Shown: positions 53,228 to 63,660 of the stretch, one piece after another
Position numbering within the stretch: position 1 is the stretch's first letter
How the letters are laid out: every line of letters starts with the position of its first letter
Translations under genes and position numbers: made by a program
Origin: Blepharisma japonicum
Lineage: Eukaryota; Ciliophora; Heterotrichea; Heterotrichida; Blepharismidae
Direction of reading: 5' to 3'
DNA: 64,000 bases
Assembly (NCBI GenBank): GCA_949751835.1
Contig: CATKHK010000082.1
Location: 1 to 64,000, forward strand
Notes under the pieces: generated by a model
Database searches by the model: none
What the model saw: the letters and a program-made list of their open reading frames with translations, nothing else
What the model was told of the DNA's origin: nothing

Positions 53228-55972
53228 TTAAACTCCTGCTGCTGCCATTGATCTTCTGGTAACAATGGATCTCTTAGCTCCTCCTCTGCCTTCCTTCCCA
53301 TCAGTAAAGACCAAGAAAGTGTCAGTAAGAACAGCTCCAGAGTAGCCAGTGTCTTTTCCTTTAAGGCTATAGTAATAGTCAAAGAACTTCAACTGGTATA
53401 CCTTCACTATATCCTGTAAGAAGAAAAAGATAATGTCAAATCCCCAAATGAACCCAGCAAGTTTCCAAGAAATTGGCTTCATATCAGGCATACTCCCTGA
53501 ATCTCCATTGTTGAAGTTCAAGAACCAGTAAGTGGAAAAGAAGGTTGCACATAATGTAGCAAAGATAAAGGCAAATAATAAAATATAGCCTGGCTTTCTT
53601 GTCCAGAACCAACTATTGGTTCTCGCTGCAAAGAGCGTCAAGAAATCAGACAAGGCAACTTTCATGTAAATCGCAGTGAGCACCTCTCCATACTTGAAAA
53701 CGCTAATATTAAAAGCTTTATAGAATGGATCAGGGTCTCTTGAGTCTAAATTGTCTAAGCTAGTTAAAAGCAGAATAATAGAAGAGACCAAGGCAATGCC
53801 ACCACAGGTGACAGCGTTAAAGAACATCAAGGTCAAATTCCATCGTTCTGGCTTCTTTGAGACAGTTACTCTGTCATATGCAATAGACACAATAGTCCCA
53901 TCATTGAGCACTGTAATCAGGACAATGGCAATGACTGGGAGCGTAAAAGTGTTTGGAATGTGCTTACATTCGCTCTTCTCACCGTGATAGTAGCATGTGA
54001 AATCACTATCAGGGTTGACTGAGCACATAGTGATAAAGAAGAATAACAGGAGCTGAACTGTGCATGCGACTCTATAAATACAATAGTTATTCATTCTTTG
54101 GAAGATCTTACGGGCCCTATAAATAGCTTCTATAATTACAGAAAGGCCAGGGCTTGTCAAGACAATGTCTGCAGCAGCTCTTGCTGCGTCGGTCGCGCCA
54201 TCTACAGCGATACCTACGTCAGCTTTTTTGAGTGCTGGGGCATCATTGACTCCATCTCCAGTCATACCAACTCTGTGGCCTTTATCTTGAAGAATTTTGA
54301 CGATCCCAAACTTGTGCTCTGGGAAAACTTCGGCAAAGCCATCAGCTTCCTCTACTAATGTGTCTAGTAATTCACGTTGGACAGCTGATGCATCTTCACT
54401 AAGAAGGTCAGAGTTATAAATTTTGTCGCCAAGGTTTAGAAGCCTTGCAGTTTCTTTGGCAATGGCAATTTGGTCACCAGTGATCATTTTTACTTTGACT
54501 TCCATCTGCAGAGCTTTGTGGATGGTTTCCTTGGTGTCGTCTCTTGGTGGGTCATAGAGTGGAATTAGTCCAAGCATGGTCCATTCTCCTTCCTTGTTAG
54601 TTCTTGCGACTCCAAGAGTTCTATATCCACGTGCTGCAAGTTCTTCAACAAATCTGGTGATTTCTTCTTCAATGCTTGGGTCTCTGCTAAGAGCCAAAAT
54701 CACCTGTGGAGCTCCTTTGGCACACTTGAAGGTTTCTCCAGTTTTAGTGTTTCTTACAGTCGCTTCAGTTCTTTTGTTTTTCGGGTCAAATGGAATGAAA
54801 TCTTCTTCTTCGTAGCCTTGGAAGCTGATTCTGCATTTTTGTATAGCATACTCACTTACACATTTATCAATTGCGTCTTGAGAGCCAACTTCTCTTTTGC
54901 ACGCAAGTCCAGCAGTGAGGAAGATATCATCAATTGTATAGCTCTTTAAGAGCATTGGCTGTTGAACTGTCAGTTCATTTTTAGTTAGTGTTCCTGTTTT
55001 ATCACTGCATAGGATTTGCATGCCTGCCAATTCTTCTATTGAACTTAATTTACAAACAATGGCTTGACGCTGAGCAAGAGCATGAGCACCAACAGCCATA
55101 GTAGCAGTACAGACAACTTGTGTTGCGATTGGGATTGAAGCTACAAGGATAACCACACATATAGAAAGTGTGACCAAAAAGTCGTTACCTTTAGTGAGTA
55201 CAACAATCATGATGATTGCTACAAGTACAAATGATACAATCATGAGGATACCAGTGACTTTCAGAATAACTTTCTGAAAGTTTCCTTTCTGGTTAACCTG
55301 CCCTACAAGGGTTGATGTCTTTCCGAAGAAAGTACGAGGTCCGGTAGCAATAACAATGGCTTCTAAGTCGCCTCTTTTGCAGACTGAGCCCTGATAAACT
55401 GTTTCTCCTTCATACCTGGTTACTGCCAAGGACTCTCCAGTCAGTGCTGATTGGTCGATTTCTGCGTATCCTGGACCCAAAATGGAATCAGCCGGAATGA
55501 TGTCACCAAGTTTGATATTGATTCTGTCTCCCTGTACAAGTTCTCTTGCAGCAATTGTGTCCCACTTCCCTTCTCTCTTTACTTTTGCTTTGGGAGCGAG
55601 ATTTTTCTTTAAAGCTTCAATTGCATTTCCTGCATTTTTTTCTTCATACCAACCTACAAAGCCATTGAAAAACTGCAGGATGAGCAAGACGACAGCATCA
55701 ATAAGTGACAGACGAATAGTTTCTATGATGATTGCACACCAAATCATGACTGGCATTGGACCCCAGTAGTACGATAAAAACTTCAGAATGGGGTTGACCT
55801 TCTTCTCAGGTAGCTCATTGGGGCCATCTCTATCAAAGCGAAACTTCCACTCCTTCTTAGTTAAGCCTTCTTCCCCAGTGTTTATATCAGCAAGCTGCTG
55901 AGCAGTTAATCGATTTGGGTTATTTTTCTTTTCCTCCTCGACGTCGTCCTTCAGTTGTTTGTATTCACTCAT
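53228..55972 (-). CDS. Plasma-membrane-type H+-ATPase (P3A)
   Basis: 914 aa. FLSYYWGPMPVMIW at residue 66 region, TGESLAV actuator motif, CSDKTGTLTKNE with phosphorylation Asp324, KGAPQVILAL, MITGDQIAIAKETA, MTGDGVNDAPALKKADVGIA, and about ten membrane helices. The ordering and N-terminal block are those of fungal and plant plasma-membrane proton pumps (type P3A), though substrate cannot be proved. Short C-terminal tail. No UGA codons despite nine or more Trp, suggesting UGG preference in a highly expressed gene (inference). Confidence 0.92.
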   Translation of the reverse strand: MSEYKQLKDDVEEEKKNNPNRLTAQQLADINTGEEGLTKKEWKFRFDRDGPNELPEKKVNPILKFLSYYWGPMPVMIWCAIIIETIRLSLIDAVVLLILQFFNGFVGWYEEKNAGNAIEALKKNLAPKAKVKREGKWDTIAARELVQGDRINIKLGDIIPADSILGPGYAEIDQSALTGESLAVTRYEGETVYQGSVCKRGDLEAIVIATGPRTFFGKTSTLVGQVNQKGNFQKVILKVTGILMIVSFVLVAIIMIVVLTKGNDFLVTLSICVVILVASIPIATQVVCTATMAVGAHALAQRQAIVCKLSSIEELAGMQILCSDKTGTLTKNELTVQQPMLLKSYTIDDIFLTAGLACKREVGSQDAIDKCVSEYAIQKCRISFQGYEEEDFIPFDPKNKRTEATVRNTKTGETFKCAKGAPQVILALSRDPSIEEEITRFVEELAARGYRTLGVARTNKEGEWTMLGLIPLYDPPRDDTKETIHKALQMEVKVKMITGDQIAIAKETARLLNLGDKIYNSDLLSEDASAVQRELLDTLVEEADGFAEVFPEHKFGIVKILQDKGHRVGMTGDGVNDAPALKKADVGIAVDGATDAARAAADIVLTSPGLSVIIEAIYRARKIFQRMNNYCIYRVACTVQLLLFFFITMCSVNPDSDFTCYYHGEKSECKHIPNTFTLPVIAIVLITVLNDGTIVSIAYDRVTVSKKPERWNLTLMFFNAVTCGGIALVSSIILLLTSLDNLDSRDPDPFYKAFNISVFKYGEVLTAIYMKVALSDFLTLFAARTNSWFWTRKPGYILLFAFIFATLCATFFSTYWFLNFNNGDSGSMPDMKPISWKLAGFIWGFDIIFFFLQDIVKVYQLKFFDYYYSLKGKDTGYSGAVLTDTFLVFTDGKEGRGGAKRSIVTRRSMAAAGV

Positions 55973-56996
55973 TTTGGATCAATATAATTATCAACAATTA
56001 AATGGCTACTTAATTTCTGAACGATATGCTCAGGTAGGCCAAAATTTTATGTTTATTAGAAGATCAATATTTTTTAGATTTTTAATTTTTTACGTCCTTT
56101 TTGTGGATTTTTTGGAATTTCACCACACACTTTGCGTCATTTGTCTGAATTTTTGGAAAATCGATAGAAATCGAGTTGGACGGCCTTTAATCAAATGATA
56201 TAGGAACAGTTTTTTAGGTCAAAAAGAATGTGATCCCAAGGGCAAAATCTGAAAATACTTGTGAAAATTGGTCTTTACTGATTGGCAAACTAAAGTGATA
56301 AAAAATTAAATACTGGCGAATGTAAACTTCCCAGCTTGTTTAACATGAAAATTAATTGGAACAATGTGAATTTTGCGACGATCAGTGAATTCGGTCATTT
56401 CGTCCCATCTTTAATTATAAGTTACTGATTGCTCAGTTCAACCCAAAGTTGTCGAAGAAAATGGCAAAACTTTGGGAGTTTTTAATGTTGATAATTTCAA
56501 TCAAATCCTTCCAGAAATCAATTAAAAATTTTATAGGGCTAAGAAAAAGCCGAAAATGATCTGACAAACCTATTTTCCTTTTTTTATTCCTTTCTTTTTT
56601 AAAAATGTTTACTTAAGTTTATTATTTCAGTCTCCAGGGCTTTTTTTCGAATAGGATCAAAGGCAAATATATAGGAAAACAATGAAATAAGGCTTCCCTA
56701 CCTTTAGAAAAAATATTTTCATTCAATAATTTGAAGAATTTGAATTATGACTTCTAGAATTGTCCCTTTTTTAACAAAAAGGAAATTTTAAACGATTTAG
56801 AGAATAAAACGAAAATTGCTCTGCCAAAAGTTATTTAAAAGACACAAAATAAAGAAATTATGATATTTTTGAATTTGAGAACGCTTTCAATCAGTTATTT
56901 GTCCATGTGAAATTTTAGAATGGATAATAGGAATAGCAATTGCAAAGTCATTGAGAAAGTATATAAATTTTTTAGATATAAAAAATTATCGAAAAA
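55973..56996. other. Long intergenic region, unexplained
   Basis: About 1 kb between the proton pump and the AGC kinase. Less AT-rich than other spacers, with short open stretches on both strands, but all are cut by TAA or TAG and no family is recognised. Could be regulatory or a decayed gene. Confidence 0.4.
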
Positions 56997-58058
56997 TTAT
57001 TTTAATTCGTTTATATTCATATTATTACTTTCCTCAGCAAAAGAAAATCCAGAATACGATTCACTTTGACACGGCTCTTCCAACAATTCTTGAGGACTAT
57101 TTGGGCTGAATTCTATTTCCATTTCTCTGAAATTGCTTGTGTCTGCGTCTCCAAAAGTTATAGGAACAAATGGAGGATTTTCTAATCCTTCCTCCACTTT
57201 TTCTCAGTCAATACTTTCAAAAAATGGATGCCTTTTCACTTCATTAACAGTGAACCTTTCTTTAGGTTCTTTTTTTAATAGTCCTTCCAATAAAGACTTA
57301 AACGCATAAGAAAAATCAGATGGACAAGCAATTTCTGTGTTTATTATGCGTTTAGACATCGCAATGCGATTTTTGTGATAAAATGGAGTTGTCCCTGCTG
57401 CAAGCTCAAAGAGCAAAATCCCTAGTGCCCAAATATCTACTGAGGTCCCGTATGCTTCACATTTAAGCATTTCGGGTGATAGATATGCAGGGGTTCCACA
57501 AACTGTTTCGCAGTTTGCCTGCTCGATGTTAGATTTAGAAAGTCCAAAGTCAGATAATTTAATGTGTCCACTAGACTGGACTAGTATGTTTTCTGGCTTT
57601 AGATCTCTATATACAATATTTTTCATGTGCAGATAATTTAGAGCACACAAAATTTCAGCAGCATAAAATCTTACCCAACTTTCTGGAAATGGCCCTCGAG
57701 ATTTTAAGTGAGTAAAAAGCTCTCCACCGCTGACGTAATCCATAACTAAATATAGCTTTTTTTCTGTTTTAAATGCGTAATAGAGCTTTACAATGAAGCG
57801 GTGAGAAGATTTTGCTAAAATATTTCTTTCATTTTTAGTATTTCGGATTTGATTATTCTTCTGGATTTGTGACTTTTTTAATGTTTTCATTGCGTATATT
57901 TTTGATGTAGCTTTGTGTCTTACTTGGTAGACTTTTCCAAAGTGGCCTTTGCCTATATATTTTAAAATTTCAAAATCGTCAATGGTAGCTTTTTCTTTGA
58001 AAATATTGAGAGTTTCAAAGCTATCCCGGGACCCATCTTTAGAAGGAGATCCTCCCAT
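56997..58058 (-). CDS. AGC-family protein kinase with predicted myristoylation
   Basis: 353 aa from the first ATG (58056-58058). MGGSPSKD has Gly2 and a Ser at 6, an N-myristoylation pattern. Kinase core: IGKGHFGKV (Gly loop near 36), AMK (Lys58), YRDLKPEN, SDFGLS, VCGTPAYLSPEM and DIWALG. The tail after the kinase holds YSGFSF, close to the F-x-x-F-[ST]-[FY] hydrophobic motif of AGC kinases. A TTG frame extends upstream but lacks ATG. Expect Ser/Thr kinase active at membranes; target unknown. Confidence 0.87.
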
Positions 58059-58935
58059 TTGATATTTTGCAATTATAAATGGAGGACTAAAGTCCAATTA
58101 ATTTCTACACACTTCTGATATAAATTAGTGCCAAAAAATTTAAATTCAGTAAAAGATCCAGCAATTTTATTACTTTATTATGAACTAAAACAGATGAACA
58201 AAATGGAGCTTCTATATAACTTATATCTATCTCCAAATTCAATAGTGGTCATATATTAGCGCTTTCCAAGTCTCAAGGCATATTCACTATGTTCACCTTG
58301 AGGCGTATAGTTTCTCATATAAGTTTTAATTTATGTTTGATTTTGAAAACCTTATTAATTAGTAATTTAGCACCCTCAATGCTGTGAATAGTGAGAAGAC
58401 CGAATCTAAATAAGCTTTCTCCTGAAATTGAGAGGAAATTATCTCTTAAATCACCTTATCAAGTATTTTTCATCCTCAATTATCAAAATAGTTAAAGTTA
58501 TAAGTATAGCAAATAAAATGCTTTATTAATCATTATTATTTTATATAAAGAAAAATTTATTTTGGCTTTCATGCTTATATAATAGAATCTTATATCTATA
58601 TTTCACAAAATGTGTTGATTTCTGACCTAAATAAATTGCTTTATGTTTTCATAAATGTGTATTGTAAAGCACATTTGATGAAAATCTTTCTCTAATTTAA
58701 TAATATAATGCGATAAGGCTAATTATCAAGAGTAAAAACTAGTAGCCCATATAATCAAAATATTTGATAAATTCAGCCAAAATTTAAGATGAAAAAGTCA
58801 CTGGAAAATTCTATCTAATCTAAAAAGAATAAGAAAAATAAGCAGTCCAGAGAAATTAATTCATTATTTTTCTATATTTCAGAATTCCAAGTCCCTTCAA
58901 CTCTTTAGTTATATTATGCAAGATTCAATATTAAA
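58059..58935. other. Intergenic region with long stop-free frame and hairpin
   Basis: Minus strand 58105-58455 has 116 codons free of TAA and TAG (three TGA), without an upstream ATG. It overlaps a 7-bp inverted repeat CTCAAGG/CCTTGAG near 58272-58301. Neither a clear gene nor a known RNA was recognised. Confidence 0.4.
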
Positions 58936-59220
58936 CTACTTTTGATCTTCCATACGCTGATACCCATTCCCTGAAACACTTCCTCCACGCCTAGAAGTAA
59001 TAAGTCCATAAACAATCAAAATACCTAAAATAACTTCATAAACACCAGCAGAAATAAATACTGTTCCTGTGTAATCTGTTTTATCTTCAATATCAAGCTC
59101 CTTTACATCAAAAGCACAAAGTAAAGCTATGTAAGTCTAAATAAATTTCACCAGAAATAGACACCCAAAGATTGATATGAGAAGACAGTAATAATAGCAG
59201 AAACCTTTCCCCTTTGACAT
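58936..59220 (-). CDS. RNASEK: RNASEK-like small membrane protein, one 15-nt intron
   Basis: 89 aa after splicing: two hydrophobic helices (YYYCLLISIFGCLFL and AGVYEVILGILIVYGLI) separated by an acidic loop (FDVKELDIEDKTDYTG), followed by SRRGGSVSGNGYQ. Length, two-helix plan and the FISAGVYEVILG helix resemble ribonuclease kappa (98 aa), a V-ATPase-associated membrane protein. ATG 59218-59220, TAG 58936-58938. Call is moderate because the family is short and poorly conserved. The V-ATPase e gene lies on the same strand 1.4 kb upstream. Confidence 0.55.
59137..59151 (-). other. 15-nt intron in the RNASEK-like gene
   Basis: GTGAAATTTATTTAG; removes an in-frame TAG; A at position 10. The only GTG-start intron found. 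Confidence 0.8.
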
Positions 59221-59570
59221 GTCTAAATTATATCAAATAAAGATTAACCATATATCAAATATTTACGATGCTAGGATTTAAGGAATTATATAAATATTTA
59301 AAGGCCCAGATTGAAGCCATAGAGATTTAAGGCGAGAATCTAAAGCTTTTATTAAATTAATGGATATATTGAAGTTAAGTTATATGAAAAATAATTATCT
59401 TATTTAGACTATATATTTTTCAACAATTATTTGCTAATCTTTTATTATTTATCTTTTCAGATTTTTCTCTTGATTTGAGCCTTTGGTATTCTAATCATAT
59501 GAGAGCTTCTTTTCATTATAGATAATTAATATACAAATTTTCTTGCCTAAAGAAATTAATTTATTTGTAA
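59221..59570. other. Intergenic spacer
   Basis: AT-rich spacer; nothing recognised. Confidence 0.45.
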
Positions 59571-60626
59571 TTAAGCTTCATTTTTTTCTTCTTCCTCTCC
59601 TTCCCCTTCATCGCCTTCCTCTTCCAGTTCCTGCTTGGCATCAATAGCATTTGTATCAATTCCAATATCCACATCCATTCCTTCATCATTTTCCTCTTCC
59701 CCTTCTTCTACATGCTTAGCCAGATTTTGTTTTTGTATATACTCTTCAAGGTCTAAATCTCCCTTGTCATTTAAGAAATGAGGTTCTTCTTTCATAACAA
59801 AATTTCCACCTCTTGCTTTTATTTCTTCCATAATCTTCTTCAAAACACTATTAGCCAAAATCATTCCCTGATTTTTATCAATTGTTGTGACTACCAAAAC
59901 AAACACAGGGGCTGCTATCAGTCTTATTTTCACCTGAATTCTATCAGTTGCCATTGCAGCTCCAGCTGAAAGAGCTTCTCTAATAGACTCAATCCCTTCA
60001 TATTCAAAACAAGTGACTGCAAAATCAGCTCTGATGTTAACTGGATGAGGAGAAAGTCTTGTCCTGATAACTGCAAGCAAAGAATTTCTGGTTTCTGGAG
60101 ACATCTCTATTCCTTCTAGTACGGAATTTGGGTCAGTAACAGCTAGCCTGAATGCATCATAAGCATGCTCATATTTATCATAAAGAGGCCAGCCAATAGT
60201 TTCATATAATATCTCAATATCTGTTTTTGTAGTCTCTGCAACATGCCGAAGAATGCTATTTACGGTCTTGGACTTATTGAATTTGCTCTCACATTCTTGG
60301 ATTTCTTCAGGAGCCACTCGTTTTTTGGACAGATCTAGATACCCTTTGGCTTCGTCTACCCTAATTACTGTGACAAACTCTTGCTTGCCTATTCTGGTAA
60401 GTTTCGTCACTGATCTTATTCTTTTGCGTGAAAGCTCGCCGAGAGGGATCATTCCTTCGATATTGTTGTATTCCAATAAAGAGACATAGGCGCCTTCATT
60501 TTCTACACGTTGGACTTCTACGACAACGATGTCATCAATTTTAGGGAACTGGTTTCGGTAAAAGCGGCAATTGAGGTTGACATCACTGCCATGCTTTACG
60601 CCTTTACGGTCTTTTGACTCTTCCAT
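59571..60626 (-). CDS. EIF2S1: Translation initiation factor eIF2 alpha
   Basis: 351 aa. S1 domain: IDDIVVVEVQRVENEGAYVS then IEGMIPLGELSRKRIRSV with Ser66 at the place of the regulatory Ser51. The helical domain and C-terminal alpha-beta domain follow (IRADFAVTCFEYEGIESIRE, IRLIAAPVFVLVVTTIDKNQ), and the tail is acidic. The kept SRKRIRS loop implies stress-kinase control of translation. Confidence 0.95.
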   Translation of the reverse strand: MEESKDRKGVKHGSDVNLNCRFYRNQFPKIDDIVVVEVQRVENEGAYVSLLEYNNIEGMIPLGELSRKRIRSVTKLTRIGKQEFVTVIRVDEAKGYLDLSKKRVAPEEIQECESKFNKSKTVNSILRHVAETTKTDIEILYETIGWPLYDKYEHAYDAFRLAVTDPNSVLEGIEMSPETRNSLLAVIRTRLSPHPVNIRADFAVTCFEYEGIESIREALSAGAAMATDRIQVKIRLIAAPVFVLVVTTIDKNQGMILANSVLKKIMEEIKARGGNFVMKEEPHFLNDKGDLDLEEYIQKQNLAKHVEEGEEENDEGMDVDIGIDTNAIDAKQELEEEGDEGEGEEEEKNEA

Positions 60627-60667
60627 TTATACTTTATCTTATCAAGATCATAAGTTTACTTAGTTAG

Positions 60668-60904
60668 CTAATCCATCTTCGGGGTTACAAGAGGATTCAT
60701 CTGGTGTAAGTATGCACAAAGCCACAAGAGCCACATCATAACTACTCCGATCACCACCAGTGCCCACGTTAAATTAAAATTTTCTTTCCTTTGACTGTGA
60801 TCTTTTGTATGTTTTTTCACATATAAGCTAATGGGAACGCCAAGAACAAAAATAAGGGCAAAATATATGACCGACCCAACCACCAAGCCTGTTGAATTTG
60901 ACAT
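60668..60904 (-). CDS. V-ATPase subunit e
   Basis: 78 aa, two transmembrane helices and the family ending WLLWLCAYLHQMNPLVTPK. Subunit e (Vma9) belongs to the V0 sector of the proton pump. Its ATG is only 29 bp from the ATG of the divergent kinase gene. Confidence 0.8.
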   Translation of the reverse strand: MSNSTGLVVGSVIYFALIFVLGVPISLYVKKHTKDHSQRKENFNLTWALVVIGVVMMWLLWLCAYLHQMNPLVTPKMD

Positions 60905-60933
60905 TTATTGGATATAATTTTGACCATAATATA

Positions 60934-61677
60934 ATGGAACAGTCAAGCACAGACCAAGCTGGAGGCCATGCAGGAGTCATGATCTTCGAAGGGGACAAGC
61001 TTTTGAAGAGGTGCAAGGAAAGCGAAATTAACTTCTACAGATGGCTTTACAGTCCTGAGCATGATGACCCTATGATTATGGAACTTAGACAGATGGCTCC
61101 TAGATTTTATGGGACTCAAGAAAGGGAAGGAGGGACTTATGTAGTCCTTGAAAATTTATTATTAGGATATGATCATGCCAACTTCATGGACTGCAAAATT
61201 GGAAAAATTACTTGGACTCCTCATCATTCAGAAAAAACCATCAGGAACCAACAAATAAAAAACCAAAGTACCACAACTGGGACTCTTGGATATAGAATTA
61301 CAGGATTGATTGTAAAAGATGAACATGGGAATAAGGTAGAGACACTTGTGAAAGCTTTTAATGAAATTACTGAAGAAAATATTCATCAACAATTCGCAAA
61401 AATTGTGACAAGGGATGGGGTGGTGCAAAGAGAGTTGATAGACGAGCTTATTGGGGGGACTGCTAGAATTCTAAATTGGTTTAGAAGCAATAGAAGTAAA
61501 CATTTTAGATGTACATCAGCATTTTATGTTGTTGGGAAAAATGGGAAATGCCAAGTAAGATATATTGATTTTGCTCATATAATTGATGGAAACGGAGAAC
61601 TGGATGGCAATGTGATCGAAGGGTTAGAAAATATAATTGCTACTTGGCAAAGAGTAAGAAGAGAGCATTGCTCTTAA
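60934..61677 (+). CDS. Inositol polyphosphate kinase (IPK/IPMK family)
   Basis: 247 aa. AGGHAGVMIFEGDKLLKRC and YVVLENLLLGYDHANFMDCK with the IPK signature DxKxG (MDCKIGK), TGTLGYRITGLIV and VRYIDFAHIIDGNGELDG near the end with the catalytic DFAH motif. Phosphorylates inositol phosphates (IPMK or IP3/IP6 kinase type not resolved). Start chosen at the first ATG; the TTG extension upstream overlaps the V-ATPase gene. Confidence 0.9.
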   Translation: MEQSSTDQAGGHAGVMIFEGDKLLKRCKESEINFYRWLYSPEHDDPMIMELRQMAPRFYGTQEREGGTYVVLENLLLGYDHANFMDCKIGKITWTPHHSEKTIRNQQIKNQSTTTGTLGYRITGLIVKDEHGNKVETLVKAFNEITEENIHQQFAKIVTRDGVVQRELIDELIGGTARILNWFRSNRSKHFRCTSAFYVVGKNGKCQVRYIDFAHIIDGNGELDGNVIEGLENIIATWQRVRREHCS

Positions 61678-61705
61678 TTAAATTATTGAAAAAATAGCTG
61701 TACAA

Positions 61706-62695
61706 TTACATAAATTTTGATTTTTTATGCGGATCTCCAGCGAAACTTGAGGTATCTTTGTCACAAACTGGGAAAATTGTGCTTGCAGCTCTGCTGAATT
61801 TTGGAGATGGAGAAAAAATCGATCCAAAAGTTCTAGGAGTTGGCAACCTTTGGTCTGATAGTCTTCTTGATCTTTCTCTTGAGCTTCGATTTAGCTTTGC
61901 TGCTAATTTCATCATTAGTTCTTCTTTTTCTGAAGGATCTTGCATCTATATAAAATTTACTCTAAATCTTTTGCTATTCATTATAAGTCCATCAGGCTCT
62001 TTTGATCTTTTCTCAATATCAGGAGTTTCGATTTCTTGATAAGTTGGGATTTCAGGGAATTTTTCACTTGGTGTTTGCAGTTCTATTAATAATTCTGGAG
62101 GAATTCTTGTGTTTTCTTTAATGATTTCTTTTGGCTTGCCTTTGAAGTCCTTGCTGGCAGCAAGAGTTGATAATGGTAAATTAGGCCAAGCTGAAATGCT
62201 TTTTAGCTCTTCTTTTGTATTTGATGATGTAATTGACTGTATATTTCTTACCGCTTGAGTTTGATTTACTATAGTTTTTAGCCTGGTGTCTTCTTGAGTT
62301 ACACTATCAATTCAGCTGTATTTTTCTGCCAACCTTTTTCTATGCTTCTCTTGGATTTCTTCAAATGAAACATTATCTTCGCTTGAATATTTTACCAAAA
62401 ATTCATCAAGTGTCTGGTCTGCTTTTCCTTGTGGGAATTTTGAAGTTGCATGTGTGTCTGGGGTCGCTAGCACACTACTGTTTTCTTCAGTTCTTTGTAA
62501 TTCATCTCTTGCGATTTGGATTTGTAGTGGATCTCCTAATTCTTCAGCATCAAACAGTCTTTTTAAAGCTAGAAGTTTCTTTTTGTCAGGGAAATAGTCT
62601 CTCTCAATAATCGAACTAATAGACGATAAATATTCGTCTTCTTCAAGCACCTCTTTTTTGGGCCTTTTTTTAGGAGGAATAAAGGAATCGCTCAT
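61706..62695 (-). CDS. ESS2: Splicing-associated protein ESS2/DGCR14
   Basis: 324 aa after splicing a 15-nt intron and using one UGA Trp. KEVLEEDEYLSSISSIIERD followed by YFPDKKKLLAL, and LDEFLVKYSSEDNVSFEEIQ, are ESS2 hallmarks; LPTPRTFGSIFSP marks the C-terminus. ESS2 associates with the spliceosome C complex, and a splicing factor is fitting in a genome with 15-nt introns. The Trp after the TYS block is read from UGA at a family Trp. Confidence 0.9.
61946..61960 (-). other. 15-nt intron in ESS2
   Basis: GTAAATTTTATATAG; removes the in-frame TAG that separates the two halves; A at position 10. Confidence 0.88.
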
Positions 62696-62704
62696 TTTTT
62701 AATA

Positions 62705-63628
62705 TTAATCAATTTTTAGCTTAGCTTTATAGTTCATGAAAAGCTTATGGTAAATAGCTCCACCGAGAGGAAACAAAGATGGGACAAAAATAGGTGCATA
62801 AACCCCCACTTTGAAATCCCATTGGAAATATTCTTCCTGATATAAACTTTCTCTAGAGTTTAAGTCTACAATTAAATCTACAGCTTGGGCTATTTCTATT
62901 AAATTGTTTGTTTTGCTTACATTTTCGATATCACTCCTTGCTTTTTCAATATCTTGATAATCCTTAAAAGAGATTATTGGCTTATTTAGCTTGAGAAGAG
63001 TATTGAAGTGCCTTATTTCTGTATTAATTTTTGTAGTTTGATATGCAATAGCTATAGAATTTGTGTTTTCTCGTTCCTCTTGTGTCAATCCATTGATTAA
63101 ATTATCAGCTTCAGGTAATCCAACTATTATCCTTAGCGTGACAATCAATATTTTACTTATATCTCTTAAATTATCAGGATGCACATAATGGACATTTTCC
63201 ATAGGTATTGGATCGCAGTCATCTTCAGAAATTATGACAGCAATATTACTGATTTCTCTTCTTATTTCAATATTAGCTGGCTTCAATATTAATCTAAACT
63301 GTTCTAAATTTTCATGGCATTTCTTACAGCACATGTCATCATTCCTCACAAAATTGATATTAATTTCGATATCTAATAAATGCGAAAACTCGTTTCTTAT
63401 CTGTGTAATATTTCTTTGTAATTCTTTAGGAATTTCCATTGAATCTCTATTAAAAATCAATGAAAGGTCTATTCTTCTAGGCATAAGGTTTAATTCTGAA
63501 CTTTCTTTCATAACAATTTCAGGTAAAGGAGAAACACTATAGCTTGGATTCCTTGTAATAAAATACCAGACAATTCCTACAAAGACAATAATTGAGAAAT
63601 TGTAATAAATTCCTTTAGTCTGACCCAT
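62705..63628 (-). CDS. PIGS: PIG-S-like GPI transamidase subunit
   Basis: 307 aa. One N-terminal membrane helix (IYYNFSIIVFVGIVWYFI), a large lumenal region, and a C-terminal helix that begins FKVGVYAPIFVPSLFPLGGA, like the KFAIYxPLFxPxxxP ending of PIG-S. Shorter than human PIG-S (about 555 aa). Its stop is nine bases from the ESS2 ATG and its ATG is 32 bp from a divergent gene. Family call moderate. Confidence 0.5.
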   Translation of the reverse strand: MGQTKGIYYNFSIIVFVGIVWYFITRNPSYSVSPLPEIVMKESSELNLMPRRIDLSLIFNRDSMEIPKELQRNITQIRNEFSHLLDIEININFVRNDDMCCKKCHENLEQFRLILKPANIEIRREISNIAVIISEDDCDPIPMENVHYVHPDNLRDISKILIVTLRIIVGLPEADNLINGLTQEERENTNSIAIAYQTTKINTEIRHFNTLLKLNKPIISFKDYQDIEKARSDIENVSKTNNLIEIAQAVDLIVDLNSRESLYQEEYFQWDFKVGVYAPIFVPSLFPLGGAIYHKLFMNYKAKLKID

Positions 63629-63660
63629 ATTATTTTTGTCGCAAATAAAGTTCCAAGAAA

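Noticed and set aside
58059-58097. AGC kinase start at MDFSPPF
   Set aside because: That codon is TTG; the first ATG gives MGGSPSK. The same reasoning was applied at 15745, 17953, 32717, 38642 and 60892.
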